A stretch of DNA of 64,000 bases, taken from the NCBI RefSeq assembly GCF_025787225.1, contig NZ_CP090958.1, positions 682,001-746,000 on the forward strand, written 5' to 3'. Every line of letters starts with the position of its first letter. The first letter of the stretch is position 1. Below, one piece after another: positions 44,411 through 53,043 of this stretch. The translations under genes and the position numbers were made by a program. Under the pieces are notes generated by a model. That model was not told the DNA's origin and searched no databases. It saw only the letters and a list, made by a program, of their open reading frames with translations. This DNA is from Saxibacter everestensis. GTDB lineage: Bacteria > Actinomycetota > Actinomycetes > Actinomycetales > Brevibacteriaceae.

Positions 44411-44680
44411 GTGTCGCCGAATTCAGAACAGCCCCCGTTCATTAATCAGCATCGACGAAATTTGGGCCTTCGAATTCGGGAGGCCCGGGCAGGTAATTCG
44501 CTGAGCCAGGAACTGCTGGCGGACCGGGTTGGCGTGGATCGCAAGACGATCAGCCGGGTCGAGAACGGTCTGATCAGCCCGAAGTACGACCTCATCGTCG
44601 ACCTTGCCTATGCCTTGAACGTCCGGGTCGAGTGGCTGGTGGAGGATCCGGGCCGACCGCCGCACGGATCGGCTTCGTAG
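44411..44680 (+). CDS. Small XRE-family DNA-binding protein
   Basis: 89 residues, essentially one Cro/CI-type helix-turn-helix: GLRIREARAGNSLSQELLAD, then RVGVDRKTISRVENGLISPK and YDLIVDLAYALNVRVEWLVE. No sensor or second domain. Starts at GTG 44411 with only a weak ribosome site. A palindrome upstream is a likely operator. It lies between guaB3 and the SURF1 gene, so a role in local regulation is possible, but targets are unknown. Confidence 0.88.
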   Translation: MSPNSEQPPFINQHRRNLGLRIREARAGNSLSQELLADRVGVDRKTISRVENGLISPKYDLIVDLAYALNVRVEWLVEDPGRPPHGSAS

Positions 44681-44731
44681 CCTGGCTCACTCGATGTGCG
44701 TTCGGCCCGCGCGGGCGCGTATCGTTATTGA

Positions 44732-45604
44732 GTGCTTAAAGTGGCGTTACGGGGCAAATGGATCTGGGCACTTGTGCTTGCCCTGGTTCTGGCGTCCGGA
44801 TTCGCCTTCCTAGCCAATTGGCAGTTCTCCCGCGCGCAGGAACGTTCGCAGCAGGTAGAGACCGCCGATACCGAGACTGTGCGACCCTTCCTCGACGTCG
44901 TGCAGCCCCAGCAGATGCTTCCATCCACGAAAGCCGACCAGATGGTGTCGCTCAGCGGACACTACAATCCGGAACAGCAGGTCGTCGTGCCCGGTCGTGA
45001 GCAGGGCAGCGATACCGGCTTCTGGGTCGTCACCATGTTCGTTCCCGACGGGGCAGAATGGCCGGGCCATACGGATGACGAACGGGACGTCGCCATCCCG
45101 GTGGTGCGCGGATGGACGGCGTCGGAAGATGAGGCGATGGCGTCCGTGGCGAGTGCCGAGCCGGTGATGATGACTGCACGACTCACGCCGACAGAGTCGC
45201 CAGAGCCCGCAGATAGTCTGCCGAAGGGCCAGGTGGCTACCCTGTCGACGGCGCAGTTGATCAACGACTTCGACGTGCTTAGTTACCCGGCCTTCCTGCT
45301 GCCGACGCAGCAGGAGGGTGCCGGCGCCAGCGCGGCGACATCCGGGCTCGAGCCGGTGCCCGCGCCCGCTCCGCAGCCCGGCGGGATCAATCTGCAGAGC
45401 CTGTTCTATGGGATCGAATGGGTCGTTTTCGCGCTCTTTGCGCTGTACATCTGGTGGCGGATGGTTCGAGACGTTTACCAGCGTGAGCAGGAGACCGCTC
45501 TTATGGCCGATAATGGATACGACGTGGTGCAACGAAATGGCAGGGAGAGCCCTGATGCCAAGACCGCCCTCGCCACACAACACCTGGAGAGTAAGGACAC
45601 ATGA
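44732..45604 (+). CDS. SURF1 family protein (cytochrome oxidase assembly)
   Basis: 290 residues. N-terminal membrane helix (WIWALVLALVLASGFAFLAN) followed by WQFSRAQER, the family's W-Q-x-x-R motif. A large extracytoplasmic domain contains LSGHYNPEQQVVVPGREQ, TGFWVVTMFV, VAIPVVRGW, and a second membrane helix GIEWVVFALFALYIWWRMV with the Gly-x-Glu-Trp pattern near the C-terminus. SURF1 helps insert haem a into cytochrome c oxidase. A Pro/Ala-rich insertion lies before the second helix. GTG start. It overlaps the DUF3817 gene by 4 bp. Confidence 0.92.
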   Translation: MLKVALRGKWIWALVLALVLASGFAFLANWQFSRAQERSQQVETADTETVRPFLDVVQPQQMLPSTKADQMVSLSGHYNPEQQVVVPGREQGSDTGFWVVTMFVPDGAEWPGHTDDERDVAIPVVRGWTASEDEAMASVASAEPVMMTARLTPTESPEPADSLPKGQVATLSTAQLINDFDVLSYPAFLLPTQQEGAGASAATSGLEPVPAPAPQPGGINLQSLFYGIEWVVFALFALYIWWRMVRDVYQREQETALMADNGYDVVQRNGRESPDAKTALATQHLESKDT

Positions 45605-46023
45605 GCGGATCGCCGATGGATGAGCGTCCCGATGCCGAATCGAGTTCGCCGTGGACCGCGCGCCGCTACGGCCAGGCCCGGGGCGCACTGACCTTTTATC
45701 GGATCATGGCGTATATCACCGGCACATTCCTGCTGGTGCTATGCGTTGAGATGATCCTGAAGTACGGGCTGCAGATCGACATGCAGTTCGGTTCGTTCAA
45801 CCTCGCCTCCGCCATCGCCATCGGCCACGGTTGGTGCTACGTCGTGTACCTGATCGCCGATTTCCGGCTTTGGCAGTCGATGCGCTGGCGGCTCAAGGAC
45901 TTCCTGATCATCGCCCTGGGCGGCGTGATTCCACTGTTGTCCTTCATCCTGGAGAAGCGGGTACACGCCAGGGCGAGCCGCGAACTCGACGACGCCATCG
46001 TCCTGGCTCCCCGAGACCTGTAA
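45601..46023 (+). CDS. DUF3817 integral membrane protein
   Basis: 140 residues. After a short polar N-terminus three hydrophobic segments are visible: YRIMAYITGTFLLVLCVEMI, ASAIAIGHGWCYVVYLIADF and FLIIALGGVIPLLSFILEKR. The first two are typical of DUF3817 proteins. Stop of SURF1 and start overlap as ATGA. The SURF1-DUF3817-guaA neighbourhood is common in actinobacteria. The function is unknown. Confidence 0.9.
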   Translation: MSGSPMDERPDAESSSPWTARRYGQARGALTFYRIMAYITGTFLLVLCVEMILKYGLQIDMQFGSFNLASAIAIGHGWCYVVYLIADFRLWQSMRWRLKDFLIIALGGVIPLLSFILEKRVHARASRELDDAIVLAPRDL

Positions 46024-46065
46024 AAGCGCAGCCGTCGCAAGGCGGCCCCACCCTAAAGGAAATCT

Positions 46066-47670
46066 GTGACCGACTCCGTCCAACAGCCGCCGGCAACCCA
46101 TGCCCGTCCCGTTCTCGTGGTCGATTACGGCGCGCAATACGCGCAGTTGATCGCCCGGCGCGTGCGTGAGGCAAACGTTTATTCAGAGATCGTGCCGCAC
46201 ACCATGTCCCTGGAGAAGATGCTCGCCAAGGATCCCTCGGCGTTCATTCTTTCCGGCGGACCGGCAAGCGTTTATGCCGATGGGGCGCCGGCTGTCGACA
46301 GCGAGCTTTTCGAGTCCGGCGTGCCGGTGCTCGGCATCTGCTACGGCTTCCAGCTGATGAACCAGGCGCTCGGCGGCGAGGTCGCTCACACCGGAGCCCG
46401 TGAGTATGGTGGCACTGCTGTCACCGTCTCGCCCGACAACACGCTGCTCGCCGGGCAGCCGGAGTCGCAGAATGTCTGGATGAGTCACGGCGACTCGGTG
46501 CAGAAGGCGCCGGATGGATTTGACGTCCTCGCCAGCTCATCGGTTGTTCCGGTTGCAGCGATAGCCGATACGGAACGCGCGCTCTACGGTGTGCAGTGGC
46601 ACCCTGAGGTAAAGCACTCCACCCACGGCCAGGCCGTGCTGGAGAACTTCCTGTACCACGGCGCCGGGCTGAAAGGCGACTGGACGACGGGCAACGTCAT
46701 CGAGGAGCAGGTCGCCGTTATCCGCAGTCAGGTCGGCGACGGCAAGGTTATCTGCGGTCTTTCCGGCGGTGTCGATTCCGCCGTGGCCGCGGCACTCGTG
46801 CACGAGGCGGTCGGTGACCAGTTGACCTGCGTCTTCGTCGACCACGGTCTGCTTCGTGCCGGCGAGGCAGAGCAGGTCGAAACTGACTACGTTGCCGCCA
46901 CCGGCATCAGGCTCAAGGTGGTGGACGCCGCCGATCAGTTCCTGGCCGCGCTGGACGGGGTCAGCGATCCGGAAACGAAACGCAAGATCATTGGCCGCGA
47001 GTTCATCCGGGTCTTCGAGGCTGCCGCGCGGGAAGTTGTGGCTGAAGGCGCGGCCGAGGCATCGAGCGAGGACGAGCAGGTGCGTTTCCTGGTGCAGGGG
47101 ACGCTTTACCCGGATGTTGTCGAATCCGGGGGCGGCGAGGGGGCTGCGAATATCAAGAGCCACCACAACGTCGGTGGCCTGCCGGATGACCTGCAGTTCG
47201 AACTGGTCGAGCCGCTGCGCACGTTGTTCAAGGACGAGGTACGCGCGGTCGGAGCGGAGCTGGGTCTGCCTGAGGCGATGGTCTGGCGCCAGCCGTTCCC
47301 GGGTCCAGGCCTCGCCATCAGGATTGTCGGCGCGGTGAACCAGGCACGCCTGGAGACGCTGCGCGCCGCCGACGCGATCGCACGAGAAGAGCTGACCAAG
47401 GCCGGACTGGATCGCGAGATCTGGCAGTGCCCGGTGGTGTTGCTCGCCGACGTGCGCTCGGTGGGCGTGCAGGGTGATGGCCGCACCTATGGCCATCCGA
47501 TCGTGCTGCGGCCGGTTTCCAGCGAGGATGCGATGACAGCCGACTGGACCCGGTTGCCATACGACGTTTTGGCCCGGATTTCAACTCGGATAACCAACGA
47601 AGTTGCCGATGTCAATCGAGTGGCTTTGGATGTAACGTCCAAGCCGCCGGGCACCATTGAGTGGGAGTAG
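46066..47670 (+). CDS. guaA: GMP synthase (glutamine-hydrolysing)
   Basis: 534 residues. Converts XMP, ATP and glutamine to GMP. N-terminal class I glutaminase: [32 protein letters not shown], nucleophile Cys in [20 protein letters not shown], and [12 protein letters not shown] with the His-Glu pair. ATP pyrophosphatase domain: [20 protein letters not shown] (P-loop) and [15 protein letters not shown]; then the dimerisation domain [20 protein letters not shown] and the closing [16 protein letters not shown] 46066 with AAAGGAA upstream. It is separate from guaB and guaB3 but in the same neighbourhood. Confidence 0.97.
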   Translation: MTDSVQQPPATHARPVLVVDYGAQYAQLIARRVREANVYSEIVPHTMSLEKMLAKDPSAFILSGGPASVYADGAPAVDSELFESGVPVLGICYGFQLMNQALGGEVAHTGAREYGGTAVTVSPDNTLLAGQPESQNVWMSHGDSVQKAPDGFDVLASSSVVPVAAIADTERALYGVQWHPEVKHSTHGQAVLENFLYHGAGLKGDWTTGNVIEEQVAVIRSQVGDGKVICGLSGGVDSAVAAALVHEAVGDQLTCVFVDHGLLRAGEAEQVETDYVAATGIRLKVVDAADQFLAALDGVSDPETKRKIIGREFIRVFEAAAREVVAEGAAEASSEDEQVRFLVQGTLYPDVVESGGGEGAANIKSHHNVGGLPDDLQFELVEPLRTLFKDEVRAVGAELGLPEAMVWRQPFPGPGLAIRIVGAVNQARLETLRAADAIAREELTKAGLDREIWQCPVVLLADVRSVGVQGDGRTYGHPIVLRPVSSEDAMTADWTRLPYDVLARISTRITNEVADVNRVALDVTSKPPGTIEWE

Positions 47671-47707
47671 AACCTCTACACCACTTTGCCCAAACATCAG
47701 GAGTGAC

Positions 47708-48340
47708 ATGAAGACCAGCACCTCGCAGGTCCGCGAAGCCAGATCGCCGGAGACAGGTCGTCGGCGCCAAGGGTGGCGTGCGGGCGACCTCGCGCTCATC
47801 GCCGTGTTCGCCGCATTGATCGCCACGATGGGAATGCTTCCGGCGATTCCGGTTGGCGGGGTCGGGGTTCCGATCACCCTGCAGTCCCTGGCCGTGATTC
47901 TCACCGGTTTGGTGCTCGGACCCGCGCGGGGCTTCGCGGCGACCGCGCTCTACGTTGTGGTCGGCCTGATCGGGATCCCGGTTTTCGCCGGCTTCACCGG
48001 AGGCATCGGGGTGTTGGCAAAGCCGTCCGCCGGCTACATTATCGCCTTCCCGCTGGTATCCGCGCTTGCCGGGCTATTGGCGCTGATAGTGGTCCGCAAG
48101 ATGAAGCGGGCGTGGCACATCCCGCTGTTGTTCGTTGCCGGTCTGCTCGCCAGCTTCACTTTCATGCACCCTTTGGGCATTGCCGGCATTATGGTCAACG
48201 CCGGACTTGACCTGCGCGCCGCTATCGCCGCCGACGCGATCTTCATCCCGGGAGATGTGATCAAGAACGTCGTCGCAGCGCTGATCGCAGGCACCGTGCA
48301 CCGCGCCTTCCCCGATTTGCTGGCCCGTCGGCGCGCGTGA
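47708..48340 (+). CDS. bioY: Biotin transporter S component BioY
   Basis: 210 residues. Six membrane segments typical of an ECF S component: DLALIAVFAALIATMGMLPA, VGVPITLQSLAVILTGLVLG, ATALYVVVGLIGIPVFAGFT, GYIIAFPLVSALAGLLALIV and others. PVGGVGVPITLQ and the Gly-rich GFTGGIGVLAKPSAGYI are BioY signatures for biotin capture. ATG 47708 has AGGAG closely upstream. It overlaps bioM by 4 bp, forming bioY-bioM-bioN, a dedicated biotin uptake system. Confidence 0.94.
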   Translation: MKTSTSQVREARSPETGRRRQGWRAGDLALIAVFAALIATMGMLPAIPVGGVGVPITLQSLAVILTGLVLGPARGFAATALYVVVGLIGIPVFAGFTGGIGVLAKPSAGYIIAFPLVSALAGLLALIVVRKMKRAWHIPLLFVAGLLASFTFMHPLGIAGIMVNAGLDLRAAIAADAIFIPGDVIKNVVAALIAGTVHRAFPDLLARRRA

Positions 48341-49059
48341 GCGTTCTCCAGCTGGACGGCGCCGCGGTCGCGGTCACCGATCTGGACGGTGACAGCAAGA
48401 CAGTGCTGGCGCCGACCTCGCTGACGCTTACCGAACGCCGGATCAGTGTGATCGGAGCGAACGGCTCGGGCAAATCCACCCTGCTACGGCTGCTGAACGG
48501 CCTCGTCATGCCGAGCGAGGGTTCGGTGACGATCGATGGCCTCGACACCCGCAAGGATGGCGCCAAGGTGCGCCGCCGGGTCGGCTTCGTTTTCACCGAT
48601 CCGGCAGCGCAGCTGGTGATGCCGACCGGGCGGGAGGACGTCGAGTTGTCATTGCGCCGCCTGGAGAAAGATCCGCGAGCCCGTAGCCGGCGAGCGATGG
48701 CAGCGCTGGAGCGATTCGGCTTGGCGGAGCTCGCCGAGCAGAGCGTCTACGAACTTTCCGGAGGCGAACGCCAGCTGCTCGCAATCGCCACGGTGCTTGC
48801 GGTCGAGCCGACAGTGCTTGTGCTCGACGAGCCGACGACACTGCTCGACCTGCGCAATCGGGAACTCGTTCGGAGCTTGCTGGCCGGCCTCGACCAGCAG
48901 ATGGTGCTGGCCACGCACGATCTCGACCTTGCTCTGGATGCGGACCGCTCGCTCGTCATCGACGACGGCAGGGTGGCCTTCGACGGCAGCCCGGCGGCCG
49001 CCGTGGCCTGGTACCGTCAGCTGGTTGCCGCCGAGATTCCGCTGGAGAGGCGAAAGTGA
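48337..49059 (+). CDS. bioM: Energy-coupling ABC ATPase BioM
   Basis: 240 residues. Walker A in ISVIGANGSGKSTLLRLLNG near residue 40, Q-loop region VGFVFTDPAAQLVMPTGRED, ABC signature VYELSGGERQLLAIATVLAV and Walker B TVLVLDEPTTLLDLRNRE, plus the switch His in MVLATHDLDLAL. It powers biotin uptake with BioN and BioY. Only one ATPase is encoded, as in other BioMNY systems. It overlaps neighbours by 4 bp on both sides. Confidence 0.94.
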   Translation: MSVLQLDGAAVAVTDLDGDSKTVLAPTSLTLTERRISVIGANGSGKSTLLRLLNGLVMPSEGSVTIDGLDTRKDGAKVRRRVGFVFTDPAAQLVMPTGREDVELSLRRLEKDPRARSRRAMAALERFGLAELAEQSVYELSGGERQLLAIATVLAVEPTVLVLDEPTTLLDLRNRELVRSLLAGLDQQMVLATHDLDLALDADRSLVIDDGRVAFDGSPAAAVAWYRQLVAAEIPLERRK

Positions 49060-49688
49060 CGCACCGGAGCGCGTTGCTGGGCAGGTATGTGCAGGGGAAC
49101 TCCTGGCTGCATCGGGCTCCGGTGTGGTCGAAGTTGCTCGGCATCGCGGTTTTCAGCCTCGTGGTGTTTCTTCACGAGGGCGTGTGGCTCAGTCTCGGCC
49201 TGCTGATACTGGCTGCCGCGGCGGGCTTGTCCTCCGGAGTCCGGAGCACGATGTTGCTGGTGCCCTTGGCGCTGCTCTGGCCGGTTCTGCTGCTGCTGTT
49301 CGGCTATCACTGGTGGTTGCAGGGCCCATTGGCGGCGGCGCAGATAGTTATCGATATCGTTTCGGTCGTTCTGACTGCCTCGCTGATCACGCTTACCACC
49401 CCGAGCCAGCGGCTGCTGGATGCGCTGGTCGCGATGGCTCGCCCGCTGCGGCCGCTCGGCGCGGACCCGGAGCGCTTCGGCCTGTCGGTGGGGTTGATGA
49501 TCCGGAGCGTTCCCCACCTAATCGGGCTGGGACATCAGGTGCGTGACTCGGCCAAGGCCCGCGGCCTCGAGCGCAACCCGCGCGCCGTCCTGCTTCCCGT
49601 CGTGGTGAATGCGGTTGCCTATGCGCAAGCCACCGGCGACGCGCTGGCTGCACGCGGACTCGGCGAGCGGGACGACGGTTCCGCTTGA
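49056..49688 (+). CDS. bioN: Energy-coupling T component BioN
   Basis: 210 residues. Membrane segments are at SKLLGIAVFSLVVFLHEGVW, LLVPLALLWPVLLLLFGYHW and IVIDIVSVVLTASLITLT. The two cytoplasmic coupling motifs Ala-Arg-Gly appear in DSAKARGLERNP and DALAARGLGER, which dock on the ATPase. It is the T component of BioMNY. The start overlaps the bioM stop (GTGA). Confidence 0.9.
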   Translation: MTHRSALLGRYVQGNSWLHRAPVWSKLLGIAVFSLVVFLHEGVWLSLGLLILAAAAGLSSGVRSTMLLVPLALLWPVLLLLFGYHWWLQGPLAAAQIVIDIVSVVLTASLITLTTPSQRLLDALVAMARPLRPLGADPERFGLSVGLMIRSVPHLIGLGHQVRDSAKARGLERNPRAVLLPVVVNAVAYAQATGDALAARGLGERDDGSA

Positions 49689-49690
49689 CC

Positions 49691-49766
49691 GGCGAAACGG
49701 TCCGGTATCAGCCCTAGCACCCCGGTCATTGCATACCACTTGGGCAAGAAAGCGGACCGTTTCGCC
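49691..49766. repeat. 76-bp hairpin-ended repeat element, copy 1
   Basis: Ends are inverted repeats GGCGAAACGGTCCG (49691-49704) and CGGACCGTTTCGCC (49753-49766), a 14-bp stem. The inner 48 bp closely match copy 2 at 59314-59389, including CACCCCGGTCATTGC. The six bases upstream (TTGACC) also match. It lies directly between bioN and the LacI gene. No ORF inside. Confidence 0.9.
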
Positions 49767-49803
49767 GTTCGGCTCGCGGGCGCCTGTCGGTAGCATTGCG
49801 TGC

Positions 49804-50868
49804 ATGGCGACTATCAAGGAAGTGGCGCGCGAGGCGGGGGTCACCCACGCCGTCGTGTCGCGCATCCTCAACGAGGACCCGACCCTGCACGTCCGTCCTG
49901 ATACCCGAGAGCGGGTGCTCGCAGCTGCAGCCCAGCTGAAGTACATCCCGAACCATGCGGCGAAGGCGCTGCGCGGCGCCCGAGCCGGCGCAATCGGGCT
50001 CGCGGTGCACGAGGTGAGCAATCCGATCTACAGCGCGATCATCGAAGGCGCGCAGCGGGCCGTGTCCGCCCACGGGTCAGTGCTGATGCTCGCCGATGCC
50101 GACGAGCTCTACCGTGACCCCGCCACGTTTAGCAGAATGATCACGAGCAAGGCGATCGACGGGCTTATCCTGCTTCCCGCCGGCACTGAGGCCGACGAGT
50201 TCGTCGCGCGCGCCGCAGCCGCCTCGCTTCCCACGGTGGTCGTGAACGAGCGCGCCGCCGGCCAACGCAGTGTCAGCGTCGACGATGCCGCGGCGGCCGG
50301 CCTGGCGGTGCAGCATCTGGTCGGGCTCGGGCACCGCGACATAGGCGTGCTCCTCCTCGATGGAGAGACCCGGCGGCGACTAGACCGGCGCGAGGGTCAT
50401 GAGACCGCACTGCGGGACGCGGGCCTCGATCTCCACGACTCGTGGGTCGGTAATGGCGGGCACACGCTCGAGAGCGGACGCGTGGGACTGTTGCGGATGG
50501 CAGACCGCGGCCCGTTGCCGACCTCGGTGGTCGTTCACAACGTCATGGCGGCTGTTGGTGTCATCCGCGCGGCGAAAGAACTCGGCCTGAGCGTGCCGCA
50601 CGAGCTGTCGGTCATCGGATTCCACGACATGAGCTTCGCCGATTTCGTGAGCCCCTCGTTGACGGTGGTGAAACTCGCCCTCGCCGAGATGGGGGTAGCG
50701 GCGGTCGAGACCCTGATGCGACTGCTCGCCGGCCAGGAGGTAGATCAGACGATCAGCGTGCTGGAGCCGGCTCCTGCCCTCGTGATCCGTGAGTCGACCG
50801 CGCCTCCGCCGCACCGTCCCGATGTCCCTGCGGAAGCTCGATCGGGCGGCGGCACAGACGCGGAGTAG
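49804..50868 (+). CDS. LacI family transcriptional regulator
   Basis: 354 residues. N-terminal helix-turn-helix MATIKEVAREAGVTHAVVSR, then ILNEDPTLHVRPDTRERVLA and the hinge NHAAKALRGARAGAIGLAV. A periplasmic-binding-like core follows, with AQRAVSAHGSVLMLADADEL, GLGHRDIGVLLLDG and ELSVIGFHDMSFADFVSPSL. ATG 49804 is chosen as the canonical family start. Likely targets are the MHS transporter and the CoA-ligase operon, whose promoters share a LacI-type palindrome (52962 and 59272). Its inducer is unknown. Confidence 0.93.
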   Translation: MATIKEVAREAGVTHAVVSRILNEDPTLHVRPDTRERVLAAAAQLKYIPNHAAKALRGARAGAIGLAVHEVSNPIYSAIIEGAQRAVSAHGSVLMLADADELYRDPATFSRMITSKAIDGLILLPAGTEADEFVARAAAASLPTVVVNERAAGQRSVSVDDAAAAGLAVQHLVGLGHRDIGVLLLDGETRRRLDRREGHETALRDAGLDLHDSWVGNGGHTLESGRVGLLRMADRGPLPTSVVVHNVMAAVGVIRAAKELGLSVPHELSVIGFHDMSFADFVSPSLTVVKLALAEMGVAAVETLMRLLAGQEVDQTISVLEPAPALVIRESTAPPPHRPDVPAEARSGGGTDAE

Positions 50869-50893
50869 CCGAATGACGTCTGGAGGCCGGCCC

Positions 50894-52312
50894 TTACCGC
50901 GGCGTGCGGCGCCCGCCGATCAGGATCACGAGGCCGCTGAGACCGAGCGGCAGTAGCGCCCAGAGTGTGGCGGTGATGTACCCCTGGCGTGTGGGGAGGA
51001 GCCCGCCGGCGGGGGTGGCGGTGGCAAGGAGTAGGCCGGCCAGGGCGCTGCCGATGCTGAATCCGATGCTGCGCACGATCTGGTTGATGGCCAGCACGCT
51101 GGCGGTCTCAGCGGGGGGCACCCCGGTCAGGACGAGCGAGGGCATTGCCGCGGAGATGCCCCCGACTCCGAGGCCGAGCACGGCCATCGCCACGAGGACC
51201 GCGATGAGTGACCCGGAGGTCGCGGCGAACAGTGTGGCGGCAAACACCGCGGCGGCGAGCATCACTGCCGCCGCCGAGACGAGGTAGGCCCAGCGGTTGG
51301 AGATACGGGCGATGAGTCCGGGGAGCGCTTTCCCGGCGACGAAGCCGAGGGCGGAAAACGGGATCAAAGCGGCTCCGGACGCCACGCCGGGGAGTCCGAA
51401 GCCGTACGGTGCACCGGAGGGTGTTTGCAGGTAGCGGGTCAGCAGGCTGAACAGCAGGTACATGCCGATTCCGGCGACGATCATCGCGAGGTTCGCCCGG
51501 AGCACGGCGGGTTGTCCGAGCAGTCGCAGGTTGACCAGCGGTACGCTCGTCCGCAACTCGACCGCCGCCCAGGCCGTGAGGAATACAACGGTGATCACCA
51601 GGATGGACGCTCCTACCCAGGGGCGGTTCCAGGTGCTGGGCTCGGCGATGACCAGGAGGGCCCCGAGCGTACCGAGGCAGAGCAGGAGAGCGCCGGGCCA
51701 GTCAATGCCAGGTCGCGGTCCGGGTGCCTCCTTCGGCAGCACCAGCCACGCGATCACGAGCGCGGCAATGGATAGCACGAGCCCAAGCCCGTAGGCGGCG
51801 CGCAGCCCGGCGAGCTGGTCGAGCAGGCCGATCACCGGATAGCCGACGCCGATTCCGACTGTGGAGACGACCGAGAGGGTCGCGATCGTGGACGCGGACT
51901 TCTCTGCCGGGAGGTGAGCGCGGGCAACGCTCATCAGCAGCGGGACTCCGCCCAGCCCGACTCCTTGCAGTCCCCGTCCGATCAGCAGAAGCGGAAACGG
52001 CAGAGGGAGCGTGGTCAGCGCTCCGCCGATCACCACGATCGCAAGGCAGACCAAGATCACCAGTCGCCGCAGTGATCCGCTGCCGAGCCTGCCCAGGAGC
52101 GGACCGGCGATGGCGCCGGAGAACAACGTCACGGTCAACGTCCACTGTGCCGCGTTTAACGAGACGTGCAGACCGGTAGCAACCGGCGTGATGAGCGGAG
52201 CGCCGAGGCTGCCGATGACTGCCACCACGAGTGCGACGCACACCAACGCGATGCTCAGCCGAGAAGCACCGGCCTCGCTAATGGCCGCATCATCGGTCGT
52301 CTTGTCGCTCAT
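50894..52312 (-). CDS. MFS efflux transporter
   Basis: 472 residues with about 14 hydrophobic segments, e.g. LSIALVCVALVVAVIGSLGA, WTLTVTLFSGAIAGPLLGRL, GVGLGGVPLLMSVARAHLPA, GLGVGGISAAMPSLVLTGVP. The layout fits drug:H+ antiporters of the 14-helix type. It overlaps the TetR gene upstream by 4 bp (ATGA), a standard arrangement for regulated multidrug or toxic-compound export. ATG 52312 is used; the frame continuing to 52549 runs into tetR and is not real. Confidence 0.88.
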   Translation of the reverse strand: MSDKTTDDAAISEAGASRLSIALVCVALVVAVIGSLGAPLITPVATGLHVSLNAAQWTLTVTLFSGAIAGPLLGRLGSGSLRRLVILVCLAIVVIGGALTTLPLPFPLLLIGRGLQGVGLGGVPLLMSVARAHLPAEKSASTIATLSVVSTVGIGVGYPVIGLLDQLAGLRAAYGLGLVLSIAALVIAWLVLPKEAPGPRPGIDWPGALLLCLGTLGALLVIAEPSTWNRPWVGASILVITVVFLTAWAAVELRTSVPLVNLRLLGQPAVLRANLAMIVAGIGMYLLFSLLTRYLQTPSGAPYGFGLPGVASGAALIPFSALGFVAGKALPGLIARISNRWAYLVSAAAVMLAAAVFAATLFAATSGSLIAVLVAMAVLGLGVGGISAAMPSLVLTGVPPAETASVLAINQIVRSIGFSIGSALAGLLLATATPAGGLLPTRQGYITATLWALLPLGLSGLVILIGGRRTPR

Positions 52313-52881
52313 CGGTTCGATTCGGTCGTGATGTGCTCGAACAACCCCGAGTCGATCCGCGTCCGCAGCCCGTCGGCCCAGGTCTCGTCGAGATCCGCTA
52401 TGTCCAGCGCGGCGCCGGCGTTCAGCAGCATCCCGAATGCGAGGAACGACTTGACCGTCACCGGTTCGAGCCCGGTTGCGTCCGCAATCACGTCCCACAT
52501 GCGGCCGAAACTGGCGCGCACCGCGTCGCGGACTTCCAAATCGCCACATGCAGCAAAGCCCTGCAACTGCAGCAGCAAGTTCGTCCGATCGGCCAGCAAC
52601 TCGTAATACTCCCGACCCAGCTCCGATAAGGCAGCCAGCCCATCCTTGCCCGACGCTGCCGTCCGCATCCCGTCGATGATGCGATCGAAAGACCCCTGCA
52701 CCAGTTCCAAGAACAGTGCCTTCTTCGTTCCGAACATGCGGAAGACGTACGCCTGGGTGATCCCCGCCGTCCGTGCAATCGCCTCAGTCGACGCACCGTG
52801 CAATCCGTGCGCGGCGAACTCCTCCGCCGCGACCGCCAGCACCTGAGCTCGCCGCTCAACACCAGTCATCCGTTTAGCCAT
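52309..52881 (-). CDS. TetR family transcriptional repressor
   Basis: 190 residues. N-terminal helix-turn-helix: RAQVLAVAAEEFAAHGLHGA, then STEAIARTAGITQAYVFRMF and GTKKALFLELVQ, the usual TetR DNA-binding pattern. The remainder is an all-helical ligand domain. It starts 10 bases from a 21-bp palindrome that is probably its operator and is followed by an overlapping MFS exporter gene. It most likely represses itself and the exporter until a toxic ligand binds. Confidence 0.93.
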   Translation of the reverse strand: MAKRMTGVERRAQVLAVAAEEFAAHGLHGASTEAIARTAGITQAYVFRMFGTKKALFLELVQGSFDRIIDGMRTAASGKDGLAALSELGREYYELLADRTNLLLQLQGFAACGDLEVRDAVRASFGRMWDVIADATGLEPVTVKSFLAFGMLLNAGAALDIADLDETWADGLRTRIDSGLFEHITTESNR

Positions 52882-52890
52882 GGGGATAGA

Positions 52891-52911
52891 TTACTAGTTA
52901 CTAACTACTAA
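52891..52911. promoter_or_regulatory. TetR operator candidate
   Basis: 21-bp palindrome with arms TTACTAGTTA and TAACTACTAA around a central C, one mismatch. It is 9 bp upstream of the tetR start codon. AT-rich, unlike its surroundings. Confidence 0.75.
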
Positions 52912-52930
52912 TCAATCCCTGCGCCTAGGG

Positions 52931-52959
52931 TTGACAGCCAATCCTCGCCGTCCTAGATT
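52931..52959 (+). promoter_or_regulatory. Sigma-70-type promoter of the MHS transporter gene
   Basis: TTGACA at 52931-52936, a 17-bp spacer, and TAGATT at 52954-52959. It points toward the transporter gene, 85 bp before its start. A LacI-type palindrome begins two bases after the -10 box. Confidence 0.7.
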
Positions 52960-52961
52960 AG

Positions 52962-52976
52962 GTAAATCGTGTTAAC
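52962..52976. promoter_or_regulatory. LacI-type operator candidate (MHS transporter promoter)
   Basis: GTAAATCGTGTTAAC, right after the -10 box, so bound protein would block transcription. It matches the reverse complement of the site at 59272-59285 (GTAAAACGTGTTAC) at 12 of 14 positions. Confidence 0.65.
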
Positions 52977-53043
52977 GCGACGCTGAGCAGGGTGTGGCCG
53001 ACCGGAATTCGGGCACCATCAACCGAGTCAAAGGAGACAGTGG

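Noticed and set aside
52313-52549. N-terminal extension of the MFS transporter
   Set aside because: It overlaps the TetR gene and lacks transporter features; the ATGA overlap marks the true start.
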